This document shows, in pieces, positions 1 through 7,678 of a stretch of DNA of 45,642 bases (within the stretch, counting starts at the first letter, position 1; each line of letters starts with the position of its first letter). A program made the translations under genes and the position numbers. This DNA is from Bradyrhizobium guangdongense (lineage in GTDB: Bacteria; Pseudomonadota; Alphaproteobacteria; Rhizobiales; Xanthobacteraceae): positions 1 to 45,642 of the forward strand of contig NZ_PPPT01000139.1 of assembly GCF_006483445.1 (NCBI RefSeq). Direction: 5' to 3'. Under the pieces are notes generated by a model. The model had not been told where the DNA came from. It searched no databases and saw only the letters and a list, made by a program, of their open reading frames with translations.

Positions 1-1
1 T

Positions 2-31
2 CCGCCGCCGCGCTGGCGCTACTACGGCTAG
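2..31 (+). CDS. C-terminal tail of an upstream gene (partial)
   Basis: The first bases read in frame as PPPRWRYYG followed by TAG. A Pro/Arg/Tyr-rich ending is plausible for a real protein, but only nine residues are visible and the gene cannot be named. It would converge with the minus-strand DUF459 gene. Confidence 0.25.
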   Translation, partial: PPPRWRYYG

Positions 32-41
32 TTCACAAAAC

Positions 42-1730
42 CTAGCGGACCGGAGCACCCGGCAATTCGGCCGATCGGCCGACGCTGCCGGGCGGACGCG
101 GGATCGCCGGGTTGGCCGGATTGCGCGGCTGCGGTTGAGGCGCGAACTGCCGCGGCTGCGGTGCCGGAGAGGGCGAGCCAAAGCCGAAGAAATCGCGTAG
201 CGACGGTGTCGCCTGCTGCGCCGGTTGCTGCACCGGCGGCTTCTTCGGCAACAGCTTGGGCGGCGCGATCGCGGCCGCCGCCCCGGGATTGGCACTGGTC
301 TCGCCCGGCGTGGTCGCGGCAACAGGCGTGTCGCCCTTGGCTTGTTCGCGGCCGACTTCGCGGCGCGGCCAGGTATAATCGTCGGCGCGGCCCGCGGGCG
401 CGCTCAACGGCTCACCCTTCACCAGCGTGCGTGCGGCGAGCGCATCGACGGAGGCGGGGCGCGATCCAGGTCCACCCAGCAATTGATCGGTCGAGATCGA
501 GGCGGCGACCAGCGGCACGATCGGTCCCGCAAGCGGGCGCGGCGCCGGTTTGCCGGGCTCGACATTGGTGTCGGGCGTCGCGGGCTCGCTCGGCAACGCG
601 ATCGGGCCCAAGCGTCCGGTGAGCAGGCGCGTGACCTCGCGCTCGACATAATGCGCGAGCTTGCGCGCGCCGGGCTTCGTGAAATAAACGCCATCGCCAG
701 TGCGCAACTGGCGGATCTGACCTTCGAAGTCCGGGCCCTTTTGCAGGAAGCGACCGGCTTCGTCGACAAAACCGTCCCAGACGTCGACATAGGTGATGCC
801 GGCCTTCGCCGAGCCTTCGCGATAGAGCGAGTCCAGGAACAGCATGTCGGCCGTTCCCTTCGGGCCGCGGATCGCGGGCAGGCCGACCCAGAGCACCGGC
901 ACGCCCTTGCTCTTGAGCACACCGATCAGCTCTTCGATCTTCTTGCTGTAGAGCTCGACCCAGCGGTCGTCGCGGAATTCGTAGAGGCCGTTCGGCGAAC
1001 GCGCGGTCTTCTCGGGTGCTGCGACCTGCGGCGTATCGGCGTTGTCGGCGTCGTCCTGCGGCAGGTCGGCGTCGGGCTTGTCGTCCGGCTTGGCTGCAGC
1101 GTCGGGCTTGGCCGCCGGCGGTTTTGCGCGCGCGCCCTTGTCGTTCTTCTTGTCGGTCGCCTTGGTGTCGGATTTGTCCGCGGCGGGCTCGCGTATCGCC
1201 ATGCGGTCGTTGAGGCCGAGCATGACGACGATGGCGTCAGGCTTTTCGGTTTCGAGGATACCCTTCGCAGCCGCGGCCCAATCCGAGGGCTCGCCGCGCG
1301 GCTGATACTTGATCAGGCCCGAATTGGTCTTGTGCTTGCGGATCACGCCCATGTCGGGCTGCTCGGTGTAGGCGTCTTCGAGGCCGTAGGCGAGCCAGTC
1401 CGCCATGCCGTCGCCGATGACCAGAATGTTGCGCTCGGGAATCGTGTCGCGCTTGGCCGGTGCCGGTGCGCGCGAAAAATCCTGACGCGGGGCCTGCGGC
1501 TGTTGCTGCTGGAAGGGCGCGAAGAAGTCGCCGCCGAACCAGCCGCCGCCACCACCACCGCTGCGCGGCGGCGCCGGCCGTGACGGTCCGCCAAAGCCGG
1601 GGAAGTTGAAGAGCTGCGCCGAGGCAGGCGCGGCAATCGACACCAAAATCGCAAGCGCGGTCCCCAGCGCGATCAACGGGCCGGTCTGGGTCATCGCCTT
1701 GAAGAATGATTTCGGCTTCGGCTCGGACAT
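42..1730 (-). CDS. DUF459 family SGNH-fold secreted protein, possibly inactive
   Basis: Exported SGNH/GDSL-like (DUF459) protein. The ATG at 1730 is preferred over a TTG 39 bases upstream, because it puts a basic N-terminus and hydrophobic signal segment (ending near APASAQ) first. A Gly/Pro/Gln-rich linker follows, then the SGNH core beginning at NILVIGDG. Block III is recognisable as MLGLNDR. About 70 residues of Lys/Asp/Ala/Pro-rich sequence then interrupt the fold before the second half resumes at YEFRDDRW. The tail is Pro-rich. The usual GDS nucleophile motif reads GDG (about residues 106-108), and the block V DGVH-type motif reads DGVY (346-349). Both the expected Ser and His are therefore absent at those positions. 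The family is known as SGNH-like; loss of hydrolase activity is inference. It lies next to a lytic transglycosylase, which suggests an envelope role. Confidence 0.8.
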   Translation of the reverse strand: MSEPKPKSFFKAMTQTGPLIALGTALAILVSIAAPASAQLFNFPGFGGPSRPAPPRSGGGGGGWFGGDFFAPFQQQQPQAPRQDFSRAPAPAKRDTIPERNILVIGDGMADWLAYGLEDAYTEQPDMGVIRKHKTNSGLIKYQPRGEPSDWAAAAKGILETEKPDAIVVMLGLNDRMAIREPAADKSDTKATDKKNDKGARAKPPAAKPDAAAKPDDKPDADLPQDDADNADTPQVAAPEKTARSPNGLYEFRDDRWVELYSKKIEELIGVLKSKGVPVLWVGLPAIRGPKGTADMLFLDSLYREGSAKAGITYVDVWDGFVDEAGRFLQKGPDFEGQIRQLRTGDGVYFTKPGARKLAHYVEREVTRLLTGRLGPIALPSEPATPDTNVEPGKPAPRPLAGPIVPLVAASISTDQLLGGPGSRPASVDALAARTLVKGEPLSAPAGRADDYTWPRREVGREQAKGDTPVAATTPGETSANPGAAAAIAPPKLLPKKPPVQQPAQQATPSLRDFFGFGSPSPAPQPRQFAPQPQPRNPANPAIPRPPGSVGRSAELPGAPVR

Positions 1731-1889
1731 GCGATTTCGGACGCGCGCAAGGAGATTTGGAGACGGCAAATATAATAGCGGAATCGGGCCGCAAACAGGC
1801 AGGCTTGATTACGCCATCCACCGGCGATCGGCCAGTCCCATCAAGGATTTGGGCCGAATTCCCCCTTCAGGGTTACTTTTGAGAGCCTT

Positions 1890-3272
1890 TTACCGCCCCC
1901 GCAGCCGGTCCAGCATGTCCGAGGAGGCGAATCCGTCGGCGGGGGCCCCGATCGAGGCTTGGAAGTTACGGAGCGCCTCCCGGGTCTGTCCGCCGAACTG
2001 ACCGTCCGGGGTGCCCTTGTAGAAGCCGCGCCGGGCCAAAAGCTGCTGCAGCTCCAGCCGTTCGGTGCGGGACAATTCGCGCTCCTGCCGCGGCCAGGGC
2101 TGCACGAAAGGCTGGCCGCCGCGCAGCCGGTCCGCAAAGTGCCCGATCGCGAGCGCATAGGCCTCGGCCGGGTTGTATTTCATGATGACGCGGTAGTTCT
2201 GCAGCATCAGGAAGCCGGGCCCTTGCGCGCCGGCGGGTGCCAGCAGATAGGCCTTGTCGTTCGGGTGCGGGAAGGATTGGCGGTTCGGGCGCGTGAGGCC
2301 GAGCTTCTCCCACTGCGCGATCGTCATCGCCTTGGCGCGGTCGGCCAGCATGTAGTTGAAGCCCTGGGGAACGACGACCTCGTAGCCCCAGGTCTGGCCG
2401 GCCTGCCAGCCGTCCTTCTTCAGGTTGTTCGCGGTCGAGGCGATCAAATCGGTCGGATTATCGACGACGTCGCGCCGCCCGTCGCCGTCGCCATCGACGG
2501 CAAAGCGCTTGAACGCGGTCGGCATGAACTGCGTCGGGCCGAATGCGCCGGCCCAGGAGCCGCGGAGCTGCTCGGGCCTGAGATCGCCGCGGTTGAGGAT
2601 CTCAAGCGCGGAGAGAAACTCATCCTTGAAATAGGCCTGGCGGCGGCCGATGCAGGCGAGCGTCGCGGTCGATTGCAGCACACTGCGATCGCCCATCTGG
2701 GTCGAGTAGTTGGACTCGATGCCCCAGATCGAGGCGATGATGTAGCGGTCGACGCCATAGGCCTTTTCCGTCGCGTCGAACTGCGCCTTGTATTTGGCGA
2801 GGACTTCCTTGCCCTTGGCGAGCCGGTTGTCGTTCACGAGGATGTCGAGATAGTCCCAGATCGACTTTGTGAACTCCGGCTGCGAATCCATCAGGTCCAT
2901 GATGCGCAGATCGGGCGAGAGGCCCGTCGTGAAGCGTTGAAAGTTCTCCTGGGTCACGCCGCGCCGTGCGGCATCGGGCCACATCCCCGCGACGCAAGTG
3001 TTGAAGTTGGAGGCCGCCTCGCGGATCGCCGCTGCCGTCATCAGCGGATGACCGGAGGCGCCGTCCTCGCCGCTCCAGGGCTTTGGTCCGTCGGGTCCGG
3101 GGGCGGGCTGCGAGGGCGCGGACTTCGACCCGGAAAACAGGTTATCCAGAAAGCTCGGGAGGCCGTTTTGCTGGGCTTGCGCGGGCAGAGGGAACAACAG
3201 CGCAGGTGCGATCATTAACGCGCCGATCAGCGGCCGAACGTGCCGTCTCAGTCGTGCCGCTGATTGCATCAT
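1890..3272 (-). CDS. Lytic murein transglycosylase, MltB family, with C-terminal peptidoglycan-binding domain
   Basis: Cleaves the glycan strand of peptidoglycan, forming 1,6-anhydro-MurNAc ends, in the periplasm. The 460-residue product has a signal peptide (residues 1-33, ending PAQAQ), then an SLT_2/MltB domain from about 80 to 385. The catalytic glutamate is E186 in the segment SIWGIESNYSTQMG. The motif GSWAGAFGPTQFMP is typical of MltB. A C-terminal PG_binding_1 domain spans about 398-458 (LQQLLARRGFYKGTPDG). Length and domain order match the alphaproteobacterial MltB_2 type. A GGGAG-like ribosome site lies just upstream of the tandem ATGATG start, so the exact start could be either ATG. 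Confidence 0.92.
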   Translation of the reverse strand: MMQSAARLRRHVRPLIGALMIAPALLFPLPAQAQQNGLPSFLDNLFSGSKSAPSQPAPGPDGPKPWSGEDGASGHPLMTAAAIREAASNFNTCVAGMWPDAARRGVTQENFQRFTTGLSPDLRIMDLMDSQPEFTKSIWDYLDILVNDNRLAKGKEVLAKYKAQFDATEKAYGVDRYIIASIWGIESNYSTQMGDRSVLQSTATLACIGRRQAYFKDEFLSALEILNRGDLRPEQLRGSWAGAFGPTQFMPTAFKRFAVDGDGDGRRDVVDNPTDLIASTANNLKKDGWQAGQTWGYEVVVPQGFNYMLADRAKAMTIAQWEKLGLTRPNRQSFPHPNDKAYLLAPAGAQGPGFLMLQNYRVIMKYNPAEAYALAIGHFADRLRGGQPFVQPWPRQERELSRTERLELQQLLARRGFYKGTPDGQFGGQTREALRNFQASIGAPADGFASSDMLDRLRGR

Positions 3273-3462
3273 CTCCCACCTGTCCGGCCAGAAAATCGGC
3301 CCTCAAGAGGCCCTCGTTACGGTTGCCAATATCTTAACGAAGGTGAAGTTTTGTGGGCGGCCTTTTCCTAAAGAGCCCTACATCCGCCTTTGTTACTGGC
3401 TGCAAACAGGCTAGCTAAGACACCATTGCTCGGTTCACGTTCCAAGGTATTCGATCCGTCCC

Positions 3463-4341
3463 ATGAAAATCCGCAAAGCCGTATTCCCCGTCGCCGGCCT
3501 CGGCACCCGTGTCCTGCCCGCCACCAAGGCGATGCCGAAGGAAATGCTCACCATCGTCGACAAGCCGCTGATCCAGTACGTCTATGACGAGGCGCGGGAG
3601 GCCGGCATCGAGCATTTCGTGTTCGTCACCGGGCGCAACAAGGCGGTCATCGAGGATCATTTCGATCGCATGTTCGAGCTCGACACCACGCTCGCCGCGC
3701 GCGGCAACAAGAAGGCCGAGCAGGACGTGCTCGCCGAGAACCAGCCGCCGGCCGGCGCCACCAGCTTCACGCGCCAGCAGGCGCCGCTCGGCCTCGGGCA
3801 CGCCGTCTGGTGCGCGCGCGACATCGTCGGCAACGAGCCGTTCGCCGTCGTGCTGCCCGACGAGCTCGTGCTCAACACGCCGGGCTGCCTGAAGCAGATG
3901 ATCGAGGCGGCCTCCAAGCTCGGCGAGAAGTCGAACCTGATCGCGGTCGAGCCGGTGCCGGAAGAGCTGACGCATCAATACGGCATCTGCGGCGTCGGCA
4001 AGCGCACCGGCAAGATCTTTGAGGTCGATGGCATGGTGGAGAAGCCTGCGAAGGGCACCGCGCCCTCGAACCTCTCCATCACCGGCCGCTACATCCTGCA
4101 GCCGGAGATCTTCAAGATCCTCGAGACGCAGGAGCGCGGCGCCGGCGGCGAGATCCAGCTCACCGATGCGATGATCGCGCTTGCGAAGTCGCAAAGCTTC
4201 TACGGCGTCGAATTCGAGGGCGAACGGCACGATTGCGGCTCAAAAGCCGGCTTCCTGCGCGCCAATATCGCCTTCGGCCTCAAGCGCCCCGAGCTGCGCG
4301 ACGGGCTGATTGCGGAGATGAAAAAGTATCTCAAGGGCTGA
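3463..4341 (+). CDS. galU: UTP-glucose-1-phosphate uridylyltransferase GalU
   Basis: Makes UDP-glucose from UTP and glucose-1-phosphate, the donor for exopolysaccharide, LPS core and glycan synthesis. The 292-residue length is normal for bacterial GalU. The N-terminal nucleotide-binding signature GLGTRVLPATKAMPKEML is intact, followed by DKPLIQYVYDEA and the sugar-binding region around EKPAKGTAPSNLSITGRY. The ATG at 3463 fits the family start (MKIRKAVFPVAGLG). The gene stands alone, divergent from the transglycosylase across about 190 bases. Confidence 0.97.
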   Translation: MKIRKAVFPVAGLGTRVLPATKAMPKEMLTIVDKPLIQYVYDEAREAGIEHFVFVTGRNKAVIEDHFDRMFELDTTLAARGNKKAEQDVLAENQPPAGATSFTRQQAPLGLGHAVWCARDIVGNEPFAVVLPDELVLNTPGCLKQMIEAASKLGEKSNLIAVEPVPEELTHQYGICGVGKRTGKIFEVDGMVEKPAKGTAPSNLSITGRYILQPEIFKILETQERGAGGEIQLTDAMIALAKSQSFYGVEFEGERHDCGSKAGFLRANIAFGLKRPELRDGLIAEMKKYLKG

Positions 4342-4362
4342 GGGGCCGGACCGCGTCGAAAA

Positions 4363-4390
4363 CAACCCCATGCACAGTAGGATGGGGTTG
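4363..4390. terminator. Hairpin between galU and the convergent diguanylate cyclase gene
   Basis: A perfect 9-bp stem, CAACCCCAT paired with ATGGGGTTG around a 10-base loop, lies 21 bases after the galU stop between convergent genes. It lacks a T-run, so it is not a classical intrinsic terminator. It could stabilise or end transcripts from either side. Confidence 0.35.
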
Positions 4391-4480
4391 GCGGCGCGAT
4401 GGCTGACCAGCGTTGCGGAAGCGGTTGACGTGTCGAGCGAATTGGCTGCGACCGCGCAAACCGACCGCGCGGAGGGCGCC

Positions 4481-5977
4481 TCACGCCACCAGCGACAATT
4501 TCGGCAGATTCGCCACCACCGACTGGTTTCTGCCGCCGGCTTTTGCAGCGTAGAGCGCCTTGTCGGCGGCGGTGACCAGCACCGACCAGTCCATGCCGGC
4601 GGTCGGGATCAGGCTCGCGACGCCGCAGGATACCGTCGACATCGCGCCGTCGTCCGACCAGCCCTGCACCTTGGTGCGGATCTTTTCGGCGACCTTGAAC
4701 GCATCCTCGGCCGCAACGTTCGGCAGCAGCACGGCAAACTCCTCGCCGCCATAGCGCGCGGCGCAATCGCCGGCGCGGCTCACCGAATCGGAGATGCAGA
4801 TGGCGATGCCGACCAGCACCTGGTCGCCGGCCTGGTGGCCATAGGTGTCGTTATAGGCCTTGAAGTGATCGGCATCGATCATCAGCAGCGCCAGCGGCGT
4901 CTGCTGCCGCATCGCGCGCCGCCATTCGACGTCGATCACCTGGTCGAACTTGCGCCGGTTGCGCAGGCCGGTGAGCGCGTCCGTCGTCGCCATCTCCTCG
5001 AGCTTGTTCTCGGCCTCCGCGCGCCGGCGCATCTCGCGCGCCAGCACCAGGGTCGAGCCCAGCACGAACAAGATCAGCGTCAGCACCACGGCGCCGATCC
5101 TGATAGCCTCGGTCTTCCACAGCGCGAACACGGCGGTCAGCGGCTTGCCGGCCACGACGAACAGCGGGCCGGAGCCGCTGCTGCGCGCATAGAGCCGCGG
5201 CGTTGCATCCACCGGACCCTGGCCGGAATAGGTCCCGCCGGCCTTGAGGTTGTCAGCCTTCCAGTCCGGGCGCTGGCCGAGGTTCCTGCCGATGACGTCG
5301 AGGTCGAACGGGCGCCGCATCATGATGGTGCGGTCGCGCTTGAGCACGGTGATGACGTCCTCGGGGTCGAGCGTCAGCCGCTCGAACAGCTCGTGGAAAT
5401 AACCGTAGCGGATCGAGCCGGCGACGACGCCCAAAAAGCCGCCGTCCTGGTCGCTGACGCGCCGGGAGAGCACGATGGCGTAGGCGCCGCGGAACAGCAT
5501 CGGGCGGCTGATGAACAGGCCCGCATTCGGGTTGTCGCGATGAACCCTGAAATAGTCCTCGTCGGACCGGTTCTCTGGCAGAGGATCGAGCGTGGAGGCA
5601 TCGATCGTGAGCTTGCCCTCGCTGTCGAACACCTGGATGGCGCCGAAATGCCGCGCCGTGGTGGCGTGGTCGAACAGGATCAGCTGCCGGATCGGCTTCG
5701 AGACCGTCCAGATCTCCGGCAGCAGCATGTTGCCGGCGACGGCGCGCAAGGAGAGGTCGTAGATCTCGATGTTGCGGCCGATGTCGGCCTCGATTGTGGT
5801 GGCGAGGTTTTCCAGGGTCTGGCGGGCCAGCGCCTCCTCGCCCCGGCGCATGTCGAGCATCACGTTGACGCAAATGGCGGAGAAGCCGATCACCGTCACG
5901 ACCGACGAGATGATCAGCAGCTTCGCCGAAATCCGCCAGGGCCGCCTGGCCGTGCCGTCGCGCCTTCCGAACAGCAT
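4481..5977 (-). CDS. Membrane diguanylate cyclase with periplasmic PDC/Cache-type sensor
   Basis: Predicted to make cyclic di-GMP in response to an external signal. A first membrane segment spans about residues 18-40. A periplasmic region of roughly 245 residues follows, with PDC/dCache features (SDEDYFRVHRDNPNAGLFIS, then SRRVSDQDGGFLGVVAGSI). A second membrane segment spans about 293-313, and a GGDEF domain about 325-490. The active site reads GGEEF at 410-414. An RxxD product-inhibition site (RAGD, 401-404) lies exactly five residues upstream, so feedback inhibition is expected. The ATG at 5977 places the first membrane segment correctly. The gene converges with galU. Confidence 0.92.
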   Translation of the reverse strand: MLFGRRDGTARRPWRISAKLLIISSVVTVIGFSAICVNVMLDMRRGEEALARQTLENLATTIEADIGRNIEIYDLSLRAVAGNMLLPEIWTVSKPIRQLILFDHATTARHFGAIQVFDSEGKLTIDASTLDPLPENRSDEDYFRVHRDNPNAGLFISRPMLFRGAYAIVLSRRVSDQDGGFLGVVAGSIRYGYFHELFERLTLDPEDVITVLKRDRTIMMRRPFDLDVIGRNLGQRPDWKADNLKAGGTYSGQGPVDATPRLYARSSGSGPLFVVAGKPLTAVFALWKTEAIRIGAVVLTLILFVLGSTLVLAREMRRRAEAENKLEEMATTDALTGLRNRRKFDQVIDVEWRRAMRQQTPLALLMIDADHFKAYNDTYGHQAGDQVLVGIAICISDSVSRAGDCAARYGGEEFAVLLPNVAAEDAFKVAEKIRTKVQGWSDDGAMSTVSCGVASLIPTAGMDWSVLVTAADKALYAAKAGGRNQSVVANLPKLSLVA

Positions 5978-6126
5978 CGTTCACTCCCGAACATTTACGG
6001 ATGCGCCCGAAATCTTGCGTAGTGTTTAAGCAGCGACGTTCCCGCCGCGATCGGTTAAGAAATGGTTTCCACGGCGCACGCTTTCCGGCAGAAAGCGGCC
6101 CGAGCGCCCCCGGGACGAGGACTGAC

Positions 6127-6384
6127 GTGAACGATTACGACGCATTGCGCGATTACCTGACGCGGCACAAGCAGGCCGAGTTCGTCCTGACCTTCGAGGA
6201 GATCGAGGAGATCATCGGCGCGGCCCTGCCGCGTGCAGCGCACCGTGCCTCATGGTGGGACAGCCTGCGCAGCCCCGACATCCAGATGCCGCAGCGCGAG
6301 GCGGTTCTTGCCGCGGGCTTCAAGGCGGTGCGGATGCCGGACGGCACGAGCGTCAGGTTTACGAAGATGAAGAAGCCGAGGTGA
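6127..6384 (+). CDS. Small conserved protein, DUF7662-like
   Basis: An 85-residue soluble protein of unknown function. The GTG at 6127 is chosen because an AGGA site precedes it by five bases. Features are DYDALRDYL, LTFEEIEEIIGAALPRAA, a Trp-Trp pair (ASWWDSL) and a C-terminal KAVRMPDGTSVRFTKMK. This pattern recalls DUF7662; the family name is from memory. A decayed relative of its C-terminus lies at 14489-14587, on the far side of the low-GC island, with 23 of the last 32 residues identical. Confidence 0.7.
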   Translation: MNDYDALRDYLTRHKQAEFVLTFEEIEEIIGAALPRAAHRASWWDSLRSPDIQMPQREAVLAAGFKAVRMPDGTSVRFTKMKKPR

Positions 6385-6940
6385 GGGTGTAGTTGCGTCG
6401 TCCCTTCTCCCCTCTTGTCCGCCAAAGCCTTGGCGAAGGCGGGAGAAGGTGGCGCGAAGCGCCGGATGCGGGGTCTATCGGCGACTTCGAGAGGTGCAAT
6501 GGGATTGAGTGCGTTCCACACTTGAACTGCACCCTGGAATGAGACACCGCAATTGGGCAGAACGCCGTTGCCTCGTTCAACACGCTTGATCGCCTTCAAT
6601 TTAAACGCCGTCGGAAACTAACGGTTCTTTCCTCGTGCTGCCACAGGTCATCCTCGGAATGCCTGTCACCGCAATAGCGTGTCTCACTTAAGGGGTGCAG
6701 TCCAGTGCACTCAATTGATGATCTTTGTCCTGCGAGCCGTCGCATCGCGCCTCTCGAACTCGCGGAGAGAACCCCTCATCCCGGCGCCATAGCCGAAGGT
6801 TTGCTTCGGCGTTCCTAGTCTCTGACGCTGTGTTCTGCGTCTCCAAGCGCATTCTTGCGAGAGGGATGTCCGCGACACACTTTGTACGCAGCCTGCGCGG
6901 CTGATCTTCCAGCCGGACGAGGGCGCAGGCGTGACAGCTC
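6385..6940. other. Gene-free left edge of the low-GC island
   Basis: No convincing gene is seen in these 556 bases. The stretch begins with a palindromic REP-like repeat (6401-6470) and continues into sequence whose base composition falls towards that of the island. About 6765-6930 reads like decayed or repeated intergenic DNA in all frames. No integrase, tRNA or insertion-sequence end was found. Confidence 0.5.
6401..6470. repeat. REP-like palindromic repeat, left border of island
   Basis: It contains CCCTTCTCCCCTCTTGT, a small palindrome GCCAAAGCCTTGGC, GGGAGAAGG and GGCGCGAAGCGCC. The same core occurs inverted at 13573-13633 on the other side of the island, and a related version occurs near 26240-26296. 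Confidence 0.7.
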
Positions 6941-7678
6941 TCAGAGGGTAGTCGTGAGGGTTATGATGGCGATCAGGACGATGCCCGCAAATAGCAACAG
7001 CCAGCTCGCGCGTGACCATTTCTGATCAGCATAAAACGTGCGTCCCTTTGAACTTGAGAACCCGCGGAGGTCCATTGCCATCGCGGCCTGCTCGGAGCGA
7101 TAGATACCCAGGAGAACCAGCGTGGCTAAATACCTACCCATTGTCACGGAAAGCCCGGACAGTGGCGGGCGCGGGCTGCGTCGCATTCGCAACGCATCGC
7201 GAACGTGCAGAGCGTCAACGCGCAAGATCTCGATGAATCGCAGCATGAGATAGATCGAAAACGCGACTCCTACCGGTACACGTGCCCACGTCAATCGATT
7301 CACAAGCTGACGGATGTCAGTCGAAACAAGAAAGAACACCAGAGCAAGAATTGAATTGAAGATCTTAAGCGAGTAGGCCAGCGCGCTCCACTTGATGACA
7401 GAGACCTGCCAAACCTCAGCACTGTAGATCGGTATCATGATGGCGTTGAAAAAGAGCAGGAGCGAAGGCACCAGGAAAATAATGACCCTGTATCGGTAGA
7501 CGTTCGCAAGCTCGCGCGGTCGGCACATAAGAAAGCCCGCGCCGACTATCAATGTCATCGCCAGCAGCTTTGAGGACGTGGCCAGTACACTGCTTGCGAC
7601 GCCCGCGGCCAGAAGCCATGCCAGCTTGGCTAACGGGTCGAGCCGCGCGGCCAGGGAAAGCTTGGCGTCGTCAATCAT
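6941..7678 (-). CDS. ECF transporter transmembrane coupling protein (EcfT, YkoC-like)
   Basis: Integral membrane scaffold linking the ATPase pair to a substrate-binding S component in an energy-coupling-factor importer. The 245-residue product opens with the family-typical LDPLAKLAW. Hydrophobic segments lie at about 20-51, 65-84, 98-119, 135-152 and 226-244. The two cytoplasmic coupling motifs are visible as ALRMRRS (162-168) and AMDLRGF (201-207), matching the short Ala/Arg/Gly motifs EcfT uses to grip the ATPases. The ATG at 7678 overlaps the ATPase stop by 8 bases, implying translational coupling; an upstream in-frame start at 7726 would overlap more deeply. It is third in the operon after the radical SAM and ATPase genes. 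Confidence 0.88.
   Translation of the reverse strand: MIDDAKLSLAARLDPLAKLAWLLAAGVASSVLATSSKLLAMTLIVGAGFLMCRPRELANVYRYRVIIFLVPSLLLFFNAIMIPIYSAEVWQVSVIKWSALAYSLKIFNSILALVFFLVSTDIRQLVNRLTWARVPVGVAFSIYLMLRFIEILRVDALHVRDALRMRRSPRPPLSGLSVTMGRYLATLVLLGIYRSEQAAMAMDLRGFSSSKGRTFYADQKWSRASWLLLFAGIVLIAIITLTTTL

Noticed and set aside
4370..6022. A 550-residue plus-strand open frame opposite the diguanylate cyclase
   Set aside because: The minus-strand GGDEF protein with RxxD and GGEEF motifs explains the region; the plus frame is an Arg/His/Ala-rich shadow.
6711..7019. A 102-residue minus-strand open frame at the left edge of the island
   Set aside because: It overlaps the end of the EcfT gene, has no ribosome site and reads like recurring intergenic junk translations of this genus.
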